From: Saccharothrix carnea
GTDB taxonomy: Bacteria; Actinomycetota; Actinomycetes; Mycobacteriales; Pseudonocardiaceae
DNA length: 64,000 bases
NCBI RefSeq assembly: GCF_003014735.1
Contig: NZ_PYAX01000026.1
Span: forward strand, 1 to 64,000
Direction of reading: 5' to 3'
Shown here: piece after piece, positions 44,164 to 53,673 of the stretch
Layout: the number at the start of each line of letters is the position of its first letter
How positions within the stretch are numbered: the stretch's first letter is position 1
Translations under genes and position numbers: made by a program
The notes under the pieces: model-generated
The model's database searches: none
Seen by the model: only the letters and a program-made list of their open reading frames with translations
Told to the model about the DNA's origin: nothing

Positions 44164-47049
44164 GTGCTGGCCGTCCAAGTGCTCGGTCCCGTCCGAGCCT
44201 GGCGTGACGGCACCGCGCTGGCGTTCGGACCGGCCGGCCGCAAGGCCGTGTTCGGCCTGCTCACCCTCGCCGGTGGCAAGCCGGTGAGCCGGGCCGAACT
44301 CGTGCAGGCGCTGTGGGGCGAACGTCCGCCGCCCAGTGCGACCAACGTCATCCACACCCACGTCAAGCACCTTCGGCACGTGCTCGAACCCGGCCGGGGT
44401 GCCCGCACGCCGAGCACGACCCTGCCCACCGTCGGCGACGGCTACGCGCTGAACCTGCCCCGCGACGGGGTGGACGTGGCGCGGTTCCACTCGTTGGTGT
44501 CCCGTGCGGATTCCGTCCTGCCCGGGCAACCCCGGCAGGCCGCCGAGCTGCTGGGCCGGGCGCTGGCACTGTGGCACGGACCGCCGCTGGCCGACGTGCC
44601 GGTGCTCGGCGACCACCCCGCCGTGGTCACGTTGGCCGCCGCGCAGAGGGTGGCGCTGGCCAGGTACGCCGAGGTGATGATCGCGACCGGCTCGGCGCGG
44701 GACGTGCTGCCCGCGCTGGTCGCGGACACCGCCGAGCACGAGCTGGACGAGGCGGCGCACGCGCTGCTCATCCGGGCGTACACGGCGACCGGTCAGCGGG
44801 ACCGGGCGTTCGGGGCCTTCGAGGTGGTGCGCCGCCGACTCACCGAGGAACTCGGCGTCGGTCCAGGCCCGGAACTGACCGCCGCGTACCTCGACGCGCT
44901 CGAGGAAGCACCGCGACGCCCGGCCGCGGCGGTGAACACGCTGCCCGGTGACGTGTTCGCGTTCACCGGCCGCGCGGCGGAACTCGCCGAACTCGGCCGG
45001 GTTCCCGGGACCGACCGCACCGGGGTGCCGATCGTCGTCGTGTGCGGCACAGCGGGTGTCGGCAAGACCGCGCTCGCGCTGCACTGGGCGCACCGGATCC
45101 GGTCGGACTACCCGGACGGTCAGCTGTACGTGGACCTGCGCGGCTACGACGCGCGGTTGCCGGTGTCGGCGAACGACGCGCTGGGCCGCCTGCTCGACGG
45201 CCTCGGCGTCACCGGCGCGGACGTGCCGCACGACCCGGATCGCCGTGCCGCGCGCTACCGGGCCGAACTCGCCGACCGGCGGGTGCTGGTCGTGCTCGAC
45301 AACGCGTCGGCGGTCGACCAGGTGCGGCCGCTGCTGCCCGGTACGTCCGGCTGCCTGGTCCTGGTCACCAGCCGCAACAGCCTGGCGGGCCTGGTCGCGC
45401 TGCACGGCGCGCACCGGCTCGACGTGGACCTGCTGCCCGCGCCGGACGCGGTGGCGTTGCTGGGCGCGCTGATCGGCGACCGGGTGCGCCGGGAACCCGG
45501 TGCGGCGGCGGAACTGGCCGCCCGGTGCGGTCGGTTGCCGCTGGCGTTGCGCGTCGCCGCCGAGCTGGCCGCGTCCCGGCCGGGCAGCACGCTGGCGGAG
45601 CTGACCGGTGAACTGGCCGACCGGCGACGCCGGCTGCGCGTGCTCGACGTCGGCGACGACGCCCGTGCGGCGGTGCGGACCGTGTTCTCGTGGTCGTACC
45701 GGCAGCTGCCGCCGCGGGTCGCGAAGGCGTTCCGGCGGTCGGGCCAGCACCCCGGGCCGGACGTGACGCCGTTCGCGCTCGCCGCGCTCACCGGGACCGA
45801 CGCCGAGGAGTCGCGGCGGGCGCTGGAGGTGTTGGCGCGCAACCACCTCGCGCAGCCGACGTCCGGCGGCCGGTTCGTCGTGCACGACCTGCTGCGCGCC
45901 TACGCCGAGGAGCTGGCCGGCGAGCACGACCCGGCGCCGGAGCGGTCCGCCGCCGTCGACCGGCTGCTCGCGCACCACCTGGCCGCCGCGTCGGCCGCGA
46001 TGGACCTGCTGTACCCGGCCGACCGCCCCTACCGGCCGCCGGTGGACGTCACCGTGACGCCGCCGTTCGCGACCGCAGACGGCGCCCGCGCCTGGCTCAA
46101 CGCCGAACGGCCCACGCTGGTCGCCCTGTGCCGCTTCGCCGCGCGGGACGGACGGCCGGGCTACGCCGTCGACCTGGCCGGCACGCTGTACCGGTACCTG
46201 GAAGGCGGCCACTACGCGGACGCGTCGACCATCCACGAGTGCGCGTTGCGCGCCGCCCGGCGGGCCGGTGACGAGACCATGCTGGCCGCGGCGCTGACCA
46301 ACCTCGGCGCGTTGCGCCGGCTGCTGGGCGACTACGACCAGGCGGCCCGGCACCTGCGCGAGGCGATCGGGCTGCACCGGCGGACCGGTGACCACTACGG
46401 CGCGGCACGGGCGCTGTCGAACCTCGGCATCGTGGAGGAACGGCAGGGCGATCACGACGCGGCGGCGGCGTCCCAGCGGGAGGCGTTGGCCGTGCACCAG
46501 CGGTTGGGCAACGAGTACGGGGTGGCGGCGGTGCTGCTCAACCTGGGCAACGCCTACAACCGCCCGGGTCACCACCACCGTGCCGCCGAGCACCTGGAGG
46601 GCGCGCTGGAGCTGTTCTGCCGCCTTGACGACGCCATCGGGCAGGCCAGCGCGCTGTCGAACCTCGGTGACGTGTGCGGCAGCCTGCGCCGCTTCCCGGA
46701 CGCGGTACGGCACCTCGACCGGGCGCGGGAGTTGTTCCAGCGGCTCAACCACGACTACGGCGTGGCGGTGACGTTGAGCAACCTGGGCAACGTGCACCGC
46801 CGGCTCGGCGACTGGTCGCAGGCGCACCACTGCTACACGTCGGCGTTGCCGATCTTCCGGGACATCGGCCACCGGTACGGGGAAGCGAGCGCGCTCAACG
46901 GTCTCGCCGAGGCGTTGCGCGGTCTGGGCCGGTTCGGCGAGGCCCGTGCCGCGCACGCCGACGCGCTGCGGATCGCCACCGAGACGGGCGACCAGGACGA
47001 GCGGGACCGGGCCAGGACCGGGCTGGCCGTCGTGCTCGAACAGGCCTGA
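44164..47049 (+). CDS. AfsR/SARP-type regulator with NB-ARC NTPase and TPRs (second copy)
   Basis: About 961 aa. OmpR-type HTH ('LAVQVLGPVRAWRDGTALAFGPAGRKAVFGLLTLAGGKPVSRAELVQALWGERPP') and BTAD to ~240; NB-ARC with P-loop 'CGTAGVGKTALALHWAH' (near 295), 'RVLVVLDNASAVDQV' and 'LVTSRNSLAGLVALHGAHRL'; then about eight TPRs ('LTNLGALRRLLGDYDQAARHLREAIGLH', 'LLNLGNAYNRPGHHHRAAEHLEGALELF'). GTG 44164 has GGGGG 6 bp upstream. It lies directly upstream of the RiPP precursor at 47338, so it is the likely pathway regulator. The homologous regulator at 35576 shares the domain order. Confidence 0.88.
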   Translation: MLAVQVLGPVRAWRDGTALAFGPAGRKAVFGLLTLAGGKPVSRAELVQALWGERPPPSATNVIHTHVKHLRHVLEPGRGARTPSTTLPTVGDGYALNLPRDGVDVARFHSLVSRADSVLPGQPRQAAELLGRALALWHGPPLADVPVLGDHPAVVTLAAAQRVALARYAEVMIATGSARDVLPALVADTAEHELDEAAHALLIRAYTATGQRDRAFGAFEVVRRRLTEELGVGPGPELTAAYLDALEEAPRRPAAAVNTLPGDVFAFTGRAAELAELGRVPGTDRTGVPIVVVCGTAGVGKTALALHWAHRIRSDYPDGQLYVDLRGYDARLPVSANDALGRLLDGLGVTGADVPHDPDRRAARYRAELADRRVLVVLDNASAVDQVRPLLPGTSGCLVLVTSRNSLAGLVALHGAHRLDVDLLPAPDAVALLGALIGDRVRREPGAAAELAARCGRLPLALRVAAELAASRPGSTLAELTGELADRRRRLRVLDVGDDARAAVRTVFSWSYRQLPPRVAKAFRRSGQHPGPDVTPFALAALTGTDAEESRRALEVLARNHLAQPTSGGRFVVHDLLRAYAEELAGEHDPAPERSAAVDRLLAHHLAAASAAMDLLYPADRPYRPPVDVTVTPPFATADGARAWLNAERPTLVALCRFAARDGRPGYAVDLAGTLYRYLEGGHYADASTIHECALRAARRAGDETMLAAALTNLGALRRLLGDYDQAARHLREAIGLHRRTGDHYGAARALSNLGIVEERQGDHDAAAASQREALAVHQRLGNEYGVAAVLLNLGNAYNRPGHHHRAAEHLEGALELFCRLDDAIGQASALSNLGDVCGSLRRFPDAVRHLDRARELFQRLNHDYGVAVTLSNLGNVHRRLGDWSQAHHCYTSALPIFRDIGHRYGEASALNGLAEALRGLGRFGEARAAHADALRIATETGDQDERDRARTGLAVVLEQA

Positions 47050-47337
47050 TCGGCGGTCGTTCCCGCTTCCGGGGTTTCCTCGACCCGGATCGGCGATGAC
47101 GGGCGGGGCGTGGCTGACTGCCCGTGACCCACCGGACCCCGGCACCGCACCACGACAAGGTGACGGAACACCGCGGTGGCACTTTTCGGCGACCACGGGT
47201 CGTGCGGTGCGGAACATCGGCCAGGACACCCGCACGGGTGGTTTCGGCCCGGGTGCGGAATGGACCGTGCTGCACTGGACGTCGTGCCGGGATGCGTTCG
47301 GGCACAACGGTGGTCCCGATCCTGGGAGTGATCTCAC

Positions 47338-47523
47338 ATGACTGTCCCCAAGCCCGCGTCGCACGTCGACGCCCTCGACGTCGAGATGATCGGCGTCGTC
47401 CCGCCCGTGGGTCTGGAAGAGCTGACGGAGGGGTACGGGCAGACCGAGCTGGGCGCGTGCGGTGGAACCTGCCTGTGCGACGACTGCGACGGAGGCACCG
47501 ACTTCGGCAGCGCGATCGCCTGA
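47338..47523 (+). CDS. Cys-rich RiPP precursor peptide (second locus)
   Basis: 61 aa. The leader 'MTVPKPASHVDALDVEMIGV' and onward ends in 'EELTEGYGQTELGA', reminiscent of thiopeptide and lanthipeptide leaders that end '..MTEVGAS'. The probable core 'CGGTCLCDDCDGG' (Cys41, 45, 47, 50) is followed by 'TDFGSAIA'. SD-like GGGAG/GGAGTG lies about 9 bp before ATG 47338. It is flanked by an AfsR-like regulator and a thiopeptide-type LanB-C enzyme. The core is acidic and has few Ser/Thr, unlike known thiopeptides. The assignment rests on size, leader motif, Cys pattern and context. Confidence 0.75.
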   Translation: MTVPKPASHVDALDVEMIGVVPPVGLEELTEGYGQTELGACGGTCLCDDCDGGTDFGSAIA

Positions 47524-47611
47524 CCGGAGGCCCGGGTCCCGTGAGCTGACGCCGTGCGGTGTGCGGATGCCCGCCACGCAGCCGCGGCGGTGTCGGAGCT
47601 GGGAGGAAGCG

Positions 47612-47938
47612 TTGCCGAACAACGCGATCCCCGCACGCGGCGGCGACCACGGGCCACGCGTCTTCGGGCCGCCCGAGACGGAACCGCATGGCTGAGCCCA
47701 CCCGCGCCCGGACGGCCGCGACGACCTCCTCGACCAGACCCGCCGCCTGTGGGACCGGCTGTCGTCCGACCCTTCCGACCGCTCCGACCCTTCCGACGGC
47801 TCCGACCCTTCCGAGCGCCCCGCCCCTTCCGGCCCCTCCGAACCCGCCGGCCCTTCCACCCTCTCCGGCCTCACGCCGACCGACCCCCTCACCGCCCGCA
47901 CGCTGTCCGAACTGCACGAGGAGGTGGCTCCGCTGTGA
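47612..47938 (+). pseudogene. Reading frame with in-frame TGA, coupled to thiopeptide-type enzyme
   Basis: TTG 47612 has a perfect SD (GGAGG, 5 bp spacing) and opens a frame reading 'LPNNAIPARGGDHGPRVFGP...EPHG' that stops at TGA 47693-47695. The same frame continues without another stop, G/C in nearly every third position, as 'DLLDQTRRLWDRLS' followed by an S-D-P-rich linker and 'LTARTLSELHEEVAPL'. It ends at TGA 47936-47938, overlapping the GTG of the next gene (GTGA). This looks like a ~108-codon gene broken by one nonsense codon, or two coupled small ORFs, the second without a good start. ATG 47688 is in another frame. A sequencing error is possible. The function is unknown. Confidence 0.45.
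47764..47860 (+). repeat. Degenerate 9-bp tandem repeat
   Basis: About ten copies of a 9-bp unit (CGACCCTTC/CGACCGCTC variants) encode the repeating S-D-P/S-x-x tripeptides in the frame ending at 47938. It is typical of a flexible Ser/Asp/Pro linker. It is not a CRISPR array, since there are no spacers. Confidence 0.6.
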
Positions 47939-49056
47939 CCGTCGAGACCGAAGGCGCCGACCAGGCCACCGACCCGAGCTGGCACTGCTTGCACGTCTAC
48001 TACTACGAACCGGACAAGGACCGGCTGATCCTCGACGCCGTCCGCCCCGCCTTCCAACAGGTGCGCTCCCGCGTGGCCGGGCTCCACCTCACCCGGCACT
48101 GGCGCCGGGGACCCCACCTGCGCCTGTTCGCCAAGACCGACCGGGAGACCTGGGCACGCCTGGTCCGGCCCCGCATCGTGGCCGTCGTCGGTGACTACCT
48201 GGCGGCGCACCCGTCGACGGCCGAACCGGACCTGGAGCACGACCTGGCCCAGCACCGCGTCCTGGCCAGGCGTGAGCGGGAGCACGGGCCGCTCACCCCG
48301 TGGTTCCCCGACAACTCCATCCACGAGCAGCCCTACGACACCCGGTCGCACGTGATCCGCAGCGCGGAGACCGGCGAGCTGATGGCGTCGCTGGCCTCCG
48401 AAGGCACGCACCTGCTGTTCCGGATGCTCGACCGGACCCGTGCGGGCGCCGACGCCAAGGACCTGATCGCGCTGGAGCTGATGCTGGCCACGACGGTGGC
48501 CGCGTGCCCGCCCGTCACGGCCGGCTTCGCGTCCTACCGCTCCCACGCCGAGGGCTTCCTGTACTCGTGCGGCGACCCGGGCGCCGCGCGTGCCGCGTTC
48601 GACGCGCACTACGACGCGCACCGCGAGGCCTTCGTCGCCCGGACGCGGGCCGTGCTCGCCACCCTGGACGGCGGCGCGCCCACCGCGCCGTACGCCCGCC
48701 GCTGGGCGTCGGTGTGCCGTGACTACGGCCGCCGCGTCGACCCGCTCGTCGAACGAGGTTCGGTCTTCCCACCGCTGCCCGCCGCACCGCCCGCGACCCC
48801 GCCGCACGCACCGGTGCACGCGCTGGTGTTCGGCAACCGCGCCTACCGGGAGGCCGTCTTCCGCGACCCCGCGTTCCTGCGCCACCGGTTCCTGCTCAAC
48901 TGCACCTACCTCCAGATCGGTCGGCTCGGCCTGACCCCGTTCCAGCGCTTCCGGACTTGCCACGCGGCGGCGAACGCGGTGGAGGAGGTGCACGGCCTCG
49001 CGGCCGTCGACGTGATCCGGAGCTCTGCGGAATTCCACCCGAACGCGGCAACCTGA
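47935..49056 (+). CDS. Stand-alone thiopeptide-type (LanB C-terminal-like) enzyme
   Basis: 373 aa, GTG 47935 overlapping the upstream stop (GTGA). It is clearly homologous to the 357-aa enzyme of the first cluster: 'CLHVYYYEPDKDRLILDAVRP', 'LTRHWRRGPHLRLFA', 'YLAAHPST', 'FASYRSHAEGFLYSCGDPG', 'RFLLNCTYLQIGRLGLTPFQRF'. Family members act as glutamate-elimination or pyridine-forming enzymes on dehydrated peptides, but no glutamylating LanB is present here. It may use a dehydratase encoded elsewhere (for example 27965-30367) or catalyse a different step on the precursor at 47338. The segment 'VEEVHGLAAVDVIRSSAEFHP' closes the protein. Confidence 0.8.
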   Translation: MTVETEGADQATDPSWHCLHVYYYEPDKDRLILDAVRPAFQQVRSRVAGLHLTRHWRRGPHLRLFAKTDRETWARLVRPRIVAVVGDYLAAHPSTAEPDLEHDLAQHRVLARREREHGPLTPWFPDNSIHEQPYDTRSHVIRSAETGELMASLASEGTHLLFRMLDRTRAGADAKDLIALELMLATTVAACPPVTAGFASYRSHAEGFLYSCGDPGAARAAFDAHYDAHREAFVARTRAVLATLDGGAPTAPYARRWASVCRDYGRRVDPLVERGSVFPPLPAAPPATPPHAPVHALVFGNRAYREAVFRDPAFLRHRFLLNCTYLQIGRLGLTPFQRFRTCHAAANAVEEVHGLAAVDVIRSSAEFHPNAAT

Positions 49057-49280
49057 CCGCTTCACCGGCGGCCCACCACCGGCCCCGGGCGAATCCGGAA
49101 GACTGTTCGCATTAACAGGATCGACGCGGCCGCGTGGCTGTGCCGCGGTGGATCTCGCTGGATATTGGAATCGGATGGATCTACCGTGGGTTACAGGTGT
49201 TCTGACCGAGCGTGACCGGTTTCGGTGGGTGTGCCGTCGGGTGCGGGCGGCGCTGTGGGGACGTTCACGAGGGGGCCGGA

Positions 49281-50552
49281 ATGGGGCATTCGGCGGGTCG
49301 GTCGTGGTCCAAGGGAAGTAGGGACGCTCCGCTGTTCGAAGCGTTCCTGCCCTTGGGGCGCGGCACGCTGATGGCTGTCGGGCACGGCGACGAGGCCTCG
49401 GGAACGTTGTGCGCGGCCGAACGCGCGCTGCGCCTGCTCGTGGCCGGACGGGACTGGGTCGGCGCGATGCGTTGCGCCGAAGAGGCGCTGGAGGACGAGG
49501 CCTGTCGGAGTCGTGAGGTGTGCGTCGCCCGGGCGCTGTCGACGTTGATCTACGGCGGCGAGCTGGTCACCGCGGACGCGCACAGCCTGCTCAACGCCGA
49601 CCGGCCGGAGGTCTCCGGCGTGGTGGCGCTGCTCCAGGCGCGCATCGCGCGGCTGTTCGGCGACGTGGAGCGCGCGCACGCGCTGCTCGGCCCGCTGATG
49701 TCGGTCGTCACGCCGTTCGAGATCCGGATGGTCGCGATCGGGTGGTCGGTGGAGTTGCTGGCCGAGTGCGGTGACGTGGACGGCGCCCGCGCGCTGGCCC
49801 GGGAGCACCGGATGGACGAGGCGCTGGACTCCGGCATCGGGTGCCGCCCGGTGCTGCTCGCCGCGCGCGGCGCGGTGGCCGTGGCGGAGGGGCGGCCGGG
49901 GTTGGCCGTGTCCCAGTACCTGACGTGCGGGCGGGACCTGATCGCGCGCGGCGTGGTGAACCCGGCGGTGATGCCGTGGCGCAGCGAGGCGGCGCTGGCG
50001 GCGTTCGCGGCGGGGCGCGACGAGCTCGCCGTGGCGCTGGCACGTCAGGAGTACGAGGCCGCCGTGCTGTGGGGCGAGTCGCGCACGGTCGGGCGCGCGT
50101 TGTGCGCCTTGGCGGTCGTGGACGCCGATGGCCAGGAGATGGCGCGGCTCAGCGAGGCCGTGCAGCTGCTGGAGTTGGCGCAGGCGTGGCCCGAACTTGG
50201 TCGGGCCCAGTACGAGCTGGGTGTCCGGTTGGCCGCGCGCGGCGACGTGGTGACGGCCAGGCAGCGGCTGCACTGCGCGCTCGCGCTGGCGCGGCGGACC
50301 GGAAACCCGCAACGGGCGCAGTCCGCGGAGCGCGCCCTCGCCGCGGTCGCCGCGCCGCCGCGCAGGCCCGCGCTGACCCGTCAGCAGGCGCGCATCGCCG
50401 AACTCGTGGTCGCGGGCTACTCCAACCGCGAGATCGCCACGAAACTGTTCCTGGCGCTGCGCACGGTCGAGTTCCACCTTTCCAACACCTACGAAAAACT
50501 GGGTGTCACCGGGCGCGACGAGCTGCGCGCCGCACTGGGGCAGCAGGGCTGA
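49281..50552 (+). CDS. LuxR-family transcriptional regulator with helical N-terminus
   Basis: 423 aa. The C-terminal LuxR HTH reads 'LTRQQARIAELVVAGYSNREIATKLFLALRTVEFHLSNTYEKLGV'. The N-terminal ~340 residues are TPR-like helices ('ALLQARIARLFGDVERAHALLGPL', 'ALCALAVVDADGQEMARLSEAVQLLELAQ') without the P-loop of full LAL regulators. It thus resembles the C-terminal half of a LAL protein. ATG 49281 is chosen because GAGGGGG lies 5 bp upstream; GTG 49212 is in frame. It lies between the RiPP locus and the PKS cluster and could regulate either. Confidence 0.82.
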   Translation: MGHSAGRSWSKGSRDAPLFEAFLPLGRGTLMAVGHGDEASGTLCAAERALRLLVAGRDWVGAMRCAEEALEDEACRSREVCVARALSTLIYGGELVTADAHSLLNADRPEVSGVVALLQARIARLFGDVERAHALLGPLMSVVTPFEIRMVAIGWSVELLAECGDVDGARALAREHRMDEALDSGIGCRPVLLAARGAVAVAEGRPGLAVSQYLTCGRDLIARGVVNPAVMPWRSEAALAAFAAGRDELAVALARQEYEAAVLWGESRTVGRALCALAVVDADGQEMARLSEAVQLLELAQAWPELGRAQYELGVRLAARGDVVTARQRLHCALALARRTGNPQRAQSAERALAAVAAPPRRPALTRQQARIAELVVAGYSNREIATKLFLALRTVEFHLSNTYEKLGVTGRDELRAALGQQG

Positions 50553-50795
50553 AGCAGTACTGAAGTAGGACCAAGGCGGTATCCGGGCATCCTCCTTGCC
50601 CATTCGGGCAACGGGGCGCGGTGACCTGGGTCACAAATCTCCGGTGGCGAGTTTGCGGGTCGACCGTAGTATCCGGGGGCAAGCCTTGTCGGCGCCGAAG
50701 ACGCCGTGCCAACATCAATCCCGTATGAATCAGTCGGGTCCCCGGACGACATTTCCGATAAGAAGTCGGGATCGGGACCTCGGCACTGATCGCAA

Positions 50796-51314
50796 ATGCG
50801 ACGAAGGGTTTGGTGTGCCTTGCCCGGAGAACCCGATCTGGTCACCCAGCTGAAAGCGCTCGCCGCTCGCGTCCACGAGTTGGAGCAGGTGCGCGCGCTG
50901 CACGAACTGCGCAACCGGCTGCCCCGGCTGATCAACGAGGACGCCTGGGGGCGCGTCGGCGAGCTGTTCACCGAGGACGCGCACCTCGACTACGGCGAGG
51001 TGGGTCGGGCGGACGGCCGCGCGGCCATCGCGGAGTACTTCGCCGGGCTGCCCGCGCGGATCGAGGCGGACAACCCGGTGGCCTCCGGGGTGCTGGTCAA
51101 GCAGTTCGTGCACGGGCACGACGTGGAGGTCGGCGGCGACCGGGCGACCGGCGTGTGCTTCTTCGAGGAGAAGGTCGTCTTCGACAAGGAGACGTACCTG
51201 GTCGCGGGCCGGTTCGCCGACGAGTACGCGCTGGTGGGCGGCCGCTGGCTGTTCGACCGGATCACGCTCACGCCGTTCTGGGTGATCCCGTACGACCGCG
51301 GCCACGGCCGCTAG
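50796..51314 (+). CDS. SnoaL/NTF2-like family protein
   Basis: About 160-172 aa. NTF2/SnoaL-like cone fold: '[52 protein letters not shown]', then '[68 protein letters not shown]'. Relatives in aromatic polyketide clusters act as cyclases, hydroxylases or ketoreductase-like helpers. The start is uncertain: ATG 50796 lacks an SD; TTG 50820 is in frame. As the first gene before the MarR and PKS genes, it may belong to the angucycline-type pathway. Confidence 0.72.
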   Translation: MRRRVWCALPGEPDLVTQLKALAARVHELEQVRALHELRNRLPRLINEDAWGRVGELFTEDAHLDYGEVGRADGRAAIAEYFAGLPARIEADNPVASGVLVKQFVHGHDVEVGGDRATGVCFFEEKVVFDKETYLVAGRFADEYALVGGRWLFDRITLTPFWVIPYDRGHGR

Positions 51315-51380
51315 CCGCCACCGCAGGCTGCCACCGCGAGCCGCCACCGCACGGCCGCAACCGCCCCAGGGGGAGGGTCC

Positions 51381-51815
51381 ATGCTCCAGCAGAACACCAC
51401 CAAGCGCATCGGCTACTGGCTGCTCCTGCTGCACCAGGCGTTCGACGCCGCCACCACCACCGCGTTGCGGGACGTGGGGCTCAACCGCAGGCAGTGGCAG
51501 GTGCTGCACGCCATCCACATCGGCGTGCGCACGGTGCCCGGGATCGACGAGGCGTTCGCGCCGTTCCTCGTCGCGGACGGCGAGCGGTCGTACCGGCCGG
51601 TCGTGGAGGATTTCGTCGCCCGCGGCTGGGCCCGGTTGGACGGCGACACGATCACCTCGACCGAGGTGGGCGCCGAGGCGCACGCGAGGGCCGAGGTGCT
51701 GGTCAACGAGCACGCCGCGAAACAGTTGCGCGGCATCACGCAGGAAGAGTTCCTCGCGGCCAACGACGTGCTGCGGCGGATCGCCGAGAACATGCGGGAG
51801 AACGGTTCCGCCTGA
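51381..51815 (+). CDS. MarR-family transcriptional regulator
   Basis: 144 aa with the usual MarR layout: dimerisation helix ('[26 protein letters not shown]'), winged HTH ('[11 protein letters not shown]...[28 protein letters not shown]') and C-terminal helix ('[20 protein letters not shown]'). It has a strong SD (GGGGGAGGG) before ATG 51381. It is placed 66 bp after the SnoaL-like gene and upstream of the PKS operon, so it could repress the cluster or respond to its product. Confidence 0.85.
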   Translation: MLQQNTTKRIGYWLLLLHQAFDAATTTALRDVGLNRRQWQVLHAIHIGVRTVPGIDEAFAPFLVADGERSYRPVVEDFVARGWARLDGDTITSTEVGAEAHARAEVLVNEHAAKQLRGITQEEFLAANDVLRRIAENMRENGSA

Positions 51816-51831
51816 GCTTTCACGCTCATTT

Positions 51832-51852
51832 CCCCCGAATTCTTTCCGGGGG
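51832..51852 (+). terminator. Short GC stem-loop after the MarR gene
   Basis: CCCCCG (51832-51837) pairs with CGGGGG (51847-51852) over a 9-nt AT-rich loop, in the 92-bp gap between the MarR and carboxylase genes. It could be a terminator or attenuator separating the regulator from the biosynthetic operon. Confidence 0.5.
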
Positions 51853-51907
51853 CGGTCGAACCTGCCCGGGCACGGTCGTGGTTCGGAACGGGGATGGGGG
51901 TCCAACC

Positions 51908-53647
51908 GTGCGAAAAGTGCTGATCGCCAATCGCGGCGAGATCGCGGTGCGCGTTGCCCGCGCGTGCCGGGACGAAGGGCTGGAAAGCGTGGCGGTGTAC
52001 GCCGAACCTGACCGGGACGCACCGCACGTGCGCCTGGCCGACGAGGCCTTCGCGCTGGGCGGCGACACACCGGCCACGAGCTACCTCGACATCGACAAGG
52101 TGCTCGCCGCCGCACGGGAGTCGGGCGCGGACGCCGTGCACCCCGGCTACGGCTTCCTGTCCGAGAACGCGGCGTTCGCGCAGGCCGTCCTGGACGCCGG
52201 GCTGACCTGGATCGGGCCGTCGCCGGACGCGATCCGGGCGCTCGGCGACAAGGTGCAGGCGCGGCGCATCGCCCGCGAGGTGGGCGCGCCGCTGGTCGCG
52301 GGCACGCCCGCACCGGTCACCGGCGCGCAGGAGGCGGTCGCGTTCGCCGACGAGCACGGGCTGCCGATCGCGATCAAGGCGGCGTTCGGCGGTGGCGGCC
52401 GGGGCCTGAAGGTGGCCCGGACCCGCGAGGAGATCCCCGAGCTGTACGAGTCGGCGGTGCGCGAGGCCACCGCCGCGTTCGGCCGGGGCGAGTGCTTCGT
52501 GGAGCGCTACCTGGACCGGCCGCGGCACGTCGAGACGCAGTGCCTGGCCGACCGGTACGGCACCGTCGTGGTCGTCTCCACCCGGGACTGCTCCCTGCAG
52601 CGCCGCCACCAGAAGCTGGTCGAGGAGGCGCCCGCGCCGTTCCTCACCGCCGCGCAGAACGCCGAGCTGTACCGGGCGTCCAAGGCGATCCTGGCGCACG
52701 TCGGGTACGTCGGCGCGGGCACGTGCGAGTTCCTGGTCGCCCGGGACGGCACGATCTCGTTCCTGGAGGTCAACACCCGGCTGCAGGTGGAGCACCCGGT
52801 GACCGAGGAGGTCACGGGCGTCGACCTGGTGCGGGAGATGTTCCGGGTCGCCCGCGGCGAGCGGCTGGACGACACCGACCCGGTGCCGCGCGGGCACTGC
52901 CTGGAGTTCCGGCTCAACAGCGAGGACCCCGGTCGTGGCTTCCTGCCCGCGCCGGGCACGGTGACGCGGTTCGCGCCGCCCTCCGGGCCGGGCGTGCGGC
53001 TGGACTCCGGCGTGGAGAGCGGCACGGTCGTCCGGCCCGCGTGGGACTCGTTGCTGGCCAAGCTGGTCGTCACCGGTGCCACCCGCGGGCAGGCGTTGCG
53101 CCGGGCGGCCCGCGCGCTGGCCGAGTTCGAGGTCGAGGGCGTGCCGACCACGCTGCCGTTCCACCGGGCGGTGGTGGAGGACCCCGCGTTCGCGGGTGAG
53201 CCGTTCGCCGTGCACACCCGGTGGATCGAGACCGAGTTCGACAACCGCGTACCGCCCTACGACGGCGAGCCGCACGACGAACCCGCCGCCGCAGCGCGCG
53301 AGACGGTGGTGGTCGAGGTCGGCAGCCGCCGCCTGGAGGTGTCGCTGCCGTCGCTCGTGCCCGCGTCGCGCGGACCCGTCGCCACGGCGGTCCGCAAGCC
53401 GCGTGCGGCGGCGCGCAAGGCCACCGCGACCGGCGACGAACTCGTGTCGCCCATGCAGGGCACCGCCGTGAAGGTCGCCGTCGAGGAGGGCCAGCGGGTC
53501 GGCGCGGGTGACCTGGTCCTGGTCGTCGAGGCGATGAAGATGGAGCAACCGGTCCTGGCCCACCGCGCCGGGGTCGTGCGCGGCCTCACCGCGAAACCGG
53601 GCGACGCGATCGCCGCGGGCGCCGTCGTCTGCCGGCTCTCCGAATGA
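51908..53647 (+). CDS. Acyl-CoA carboxylase alpha subunit (biotin carboxylase + BCCP)
   Basis: 579 aa. Biotin carboxylase domain from the N-terminus ('[24 protein letters not shown]', 'ATP-grasp '[14 protein letters not shown]', '[16 protein letters not shown]') and a C-terminal biotin carrier domain with '[10 protein letters not shown]' (biotinylated Lys544). GTG 51908 has GGGGG 7 bp upstream. With the beta subunit at 61973 and epsilon at 63541 it would form an acetyl-/propionyl-CoA carboxylase. The placement at the head of the PKS operon indicates a dedicated malonyl-CoA supply, as in jadomycin-type clusters (JadJ). Confidence 0.93.
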   Translation: MRKVLIANRGEIAVRVARACRDEGLESVAVYAEPDRDAPHVRLADEAFALGGDTPATSYLDIDKVLAAARESGADAVHPGYGFLSENAAFAQAVLDAGLTWIGPSPDAIRALGDKVQARRIAREVGAPLVAGTPAPVTGAQEAVAFADEHGLPIAIKAAFGGGGRGLKVARTREEIPELYESAVREATAAFGRGECFVERYLDRPRHVETQCLADRYGTVVVVSTRDCSLQRRHQKLVEEAPAPFLTAAQNAELYRASKAILAHVGYVGAGTCEFLVARDGTISFLEVNTRLQVEHPVTEEVTGVDLVREMFRVARGERLDDTDPVPRGHCLEFRLNSEDPGRGFLPAPGTVTRFAPPSGPGVRLDSGVESGTVVRPAWDSLLAKLVVTGATRGQALRRAARALAEFEVEGVPTTLPFHRAVVEDPAFAGEPFAVHTRWIETEFDNRVPPYDGEPHDEPAAAARETVVVEVGSRRLEVSLPSLVPASRGPVATAVRKPRAAARKATATGDELVSPMQGTAVKVAVEEGQRVGAGDLVLVVEAMKMEQPVLAHRAGVVRGLTAKPGDAIAAGAVVCRLSE

Positions 53648-53673
53648 AGCCTTCCACCCCTGGGGAGGGGACT

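Noticed and set aside
47764-47860. Possible CRISPR-like array
   Set aside because: The units are contiguous 9-mers in phase with codons and have no unique spacers.
43825-49065. 1746-codon minus-strand frame across the second AfsR-like and RiPP genes
   Set aside because: It is antisense to several well-supported genes and its translation is repetitive Arg/His/Gly/Val without domains.
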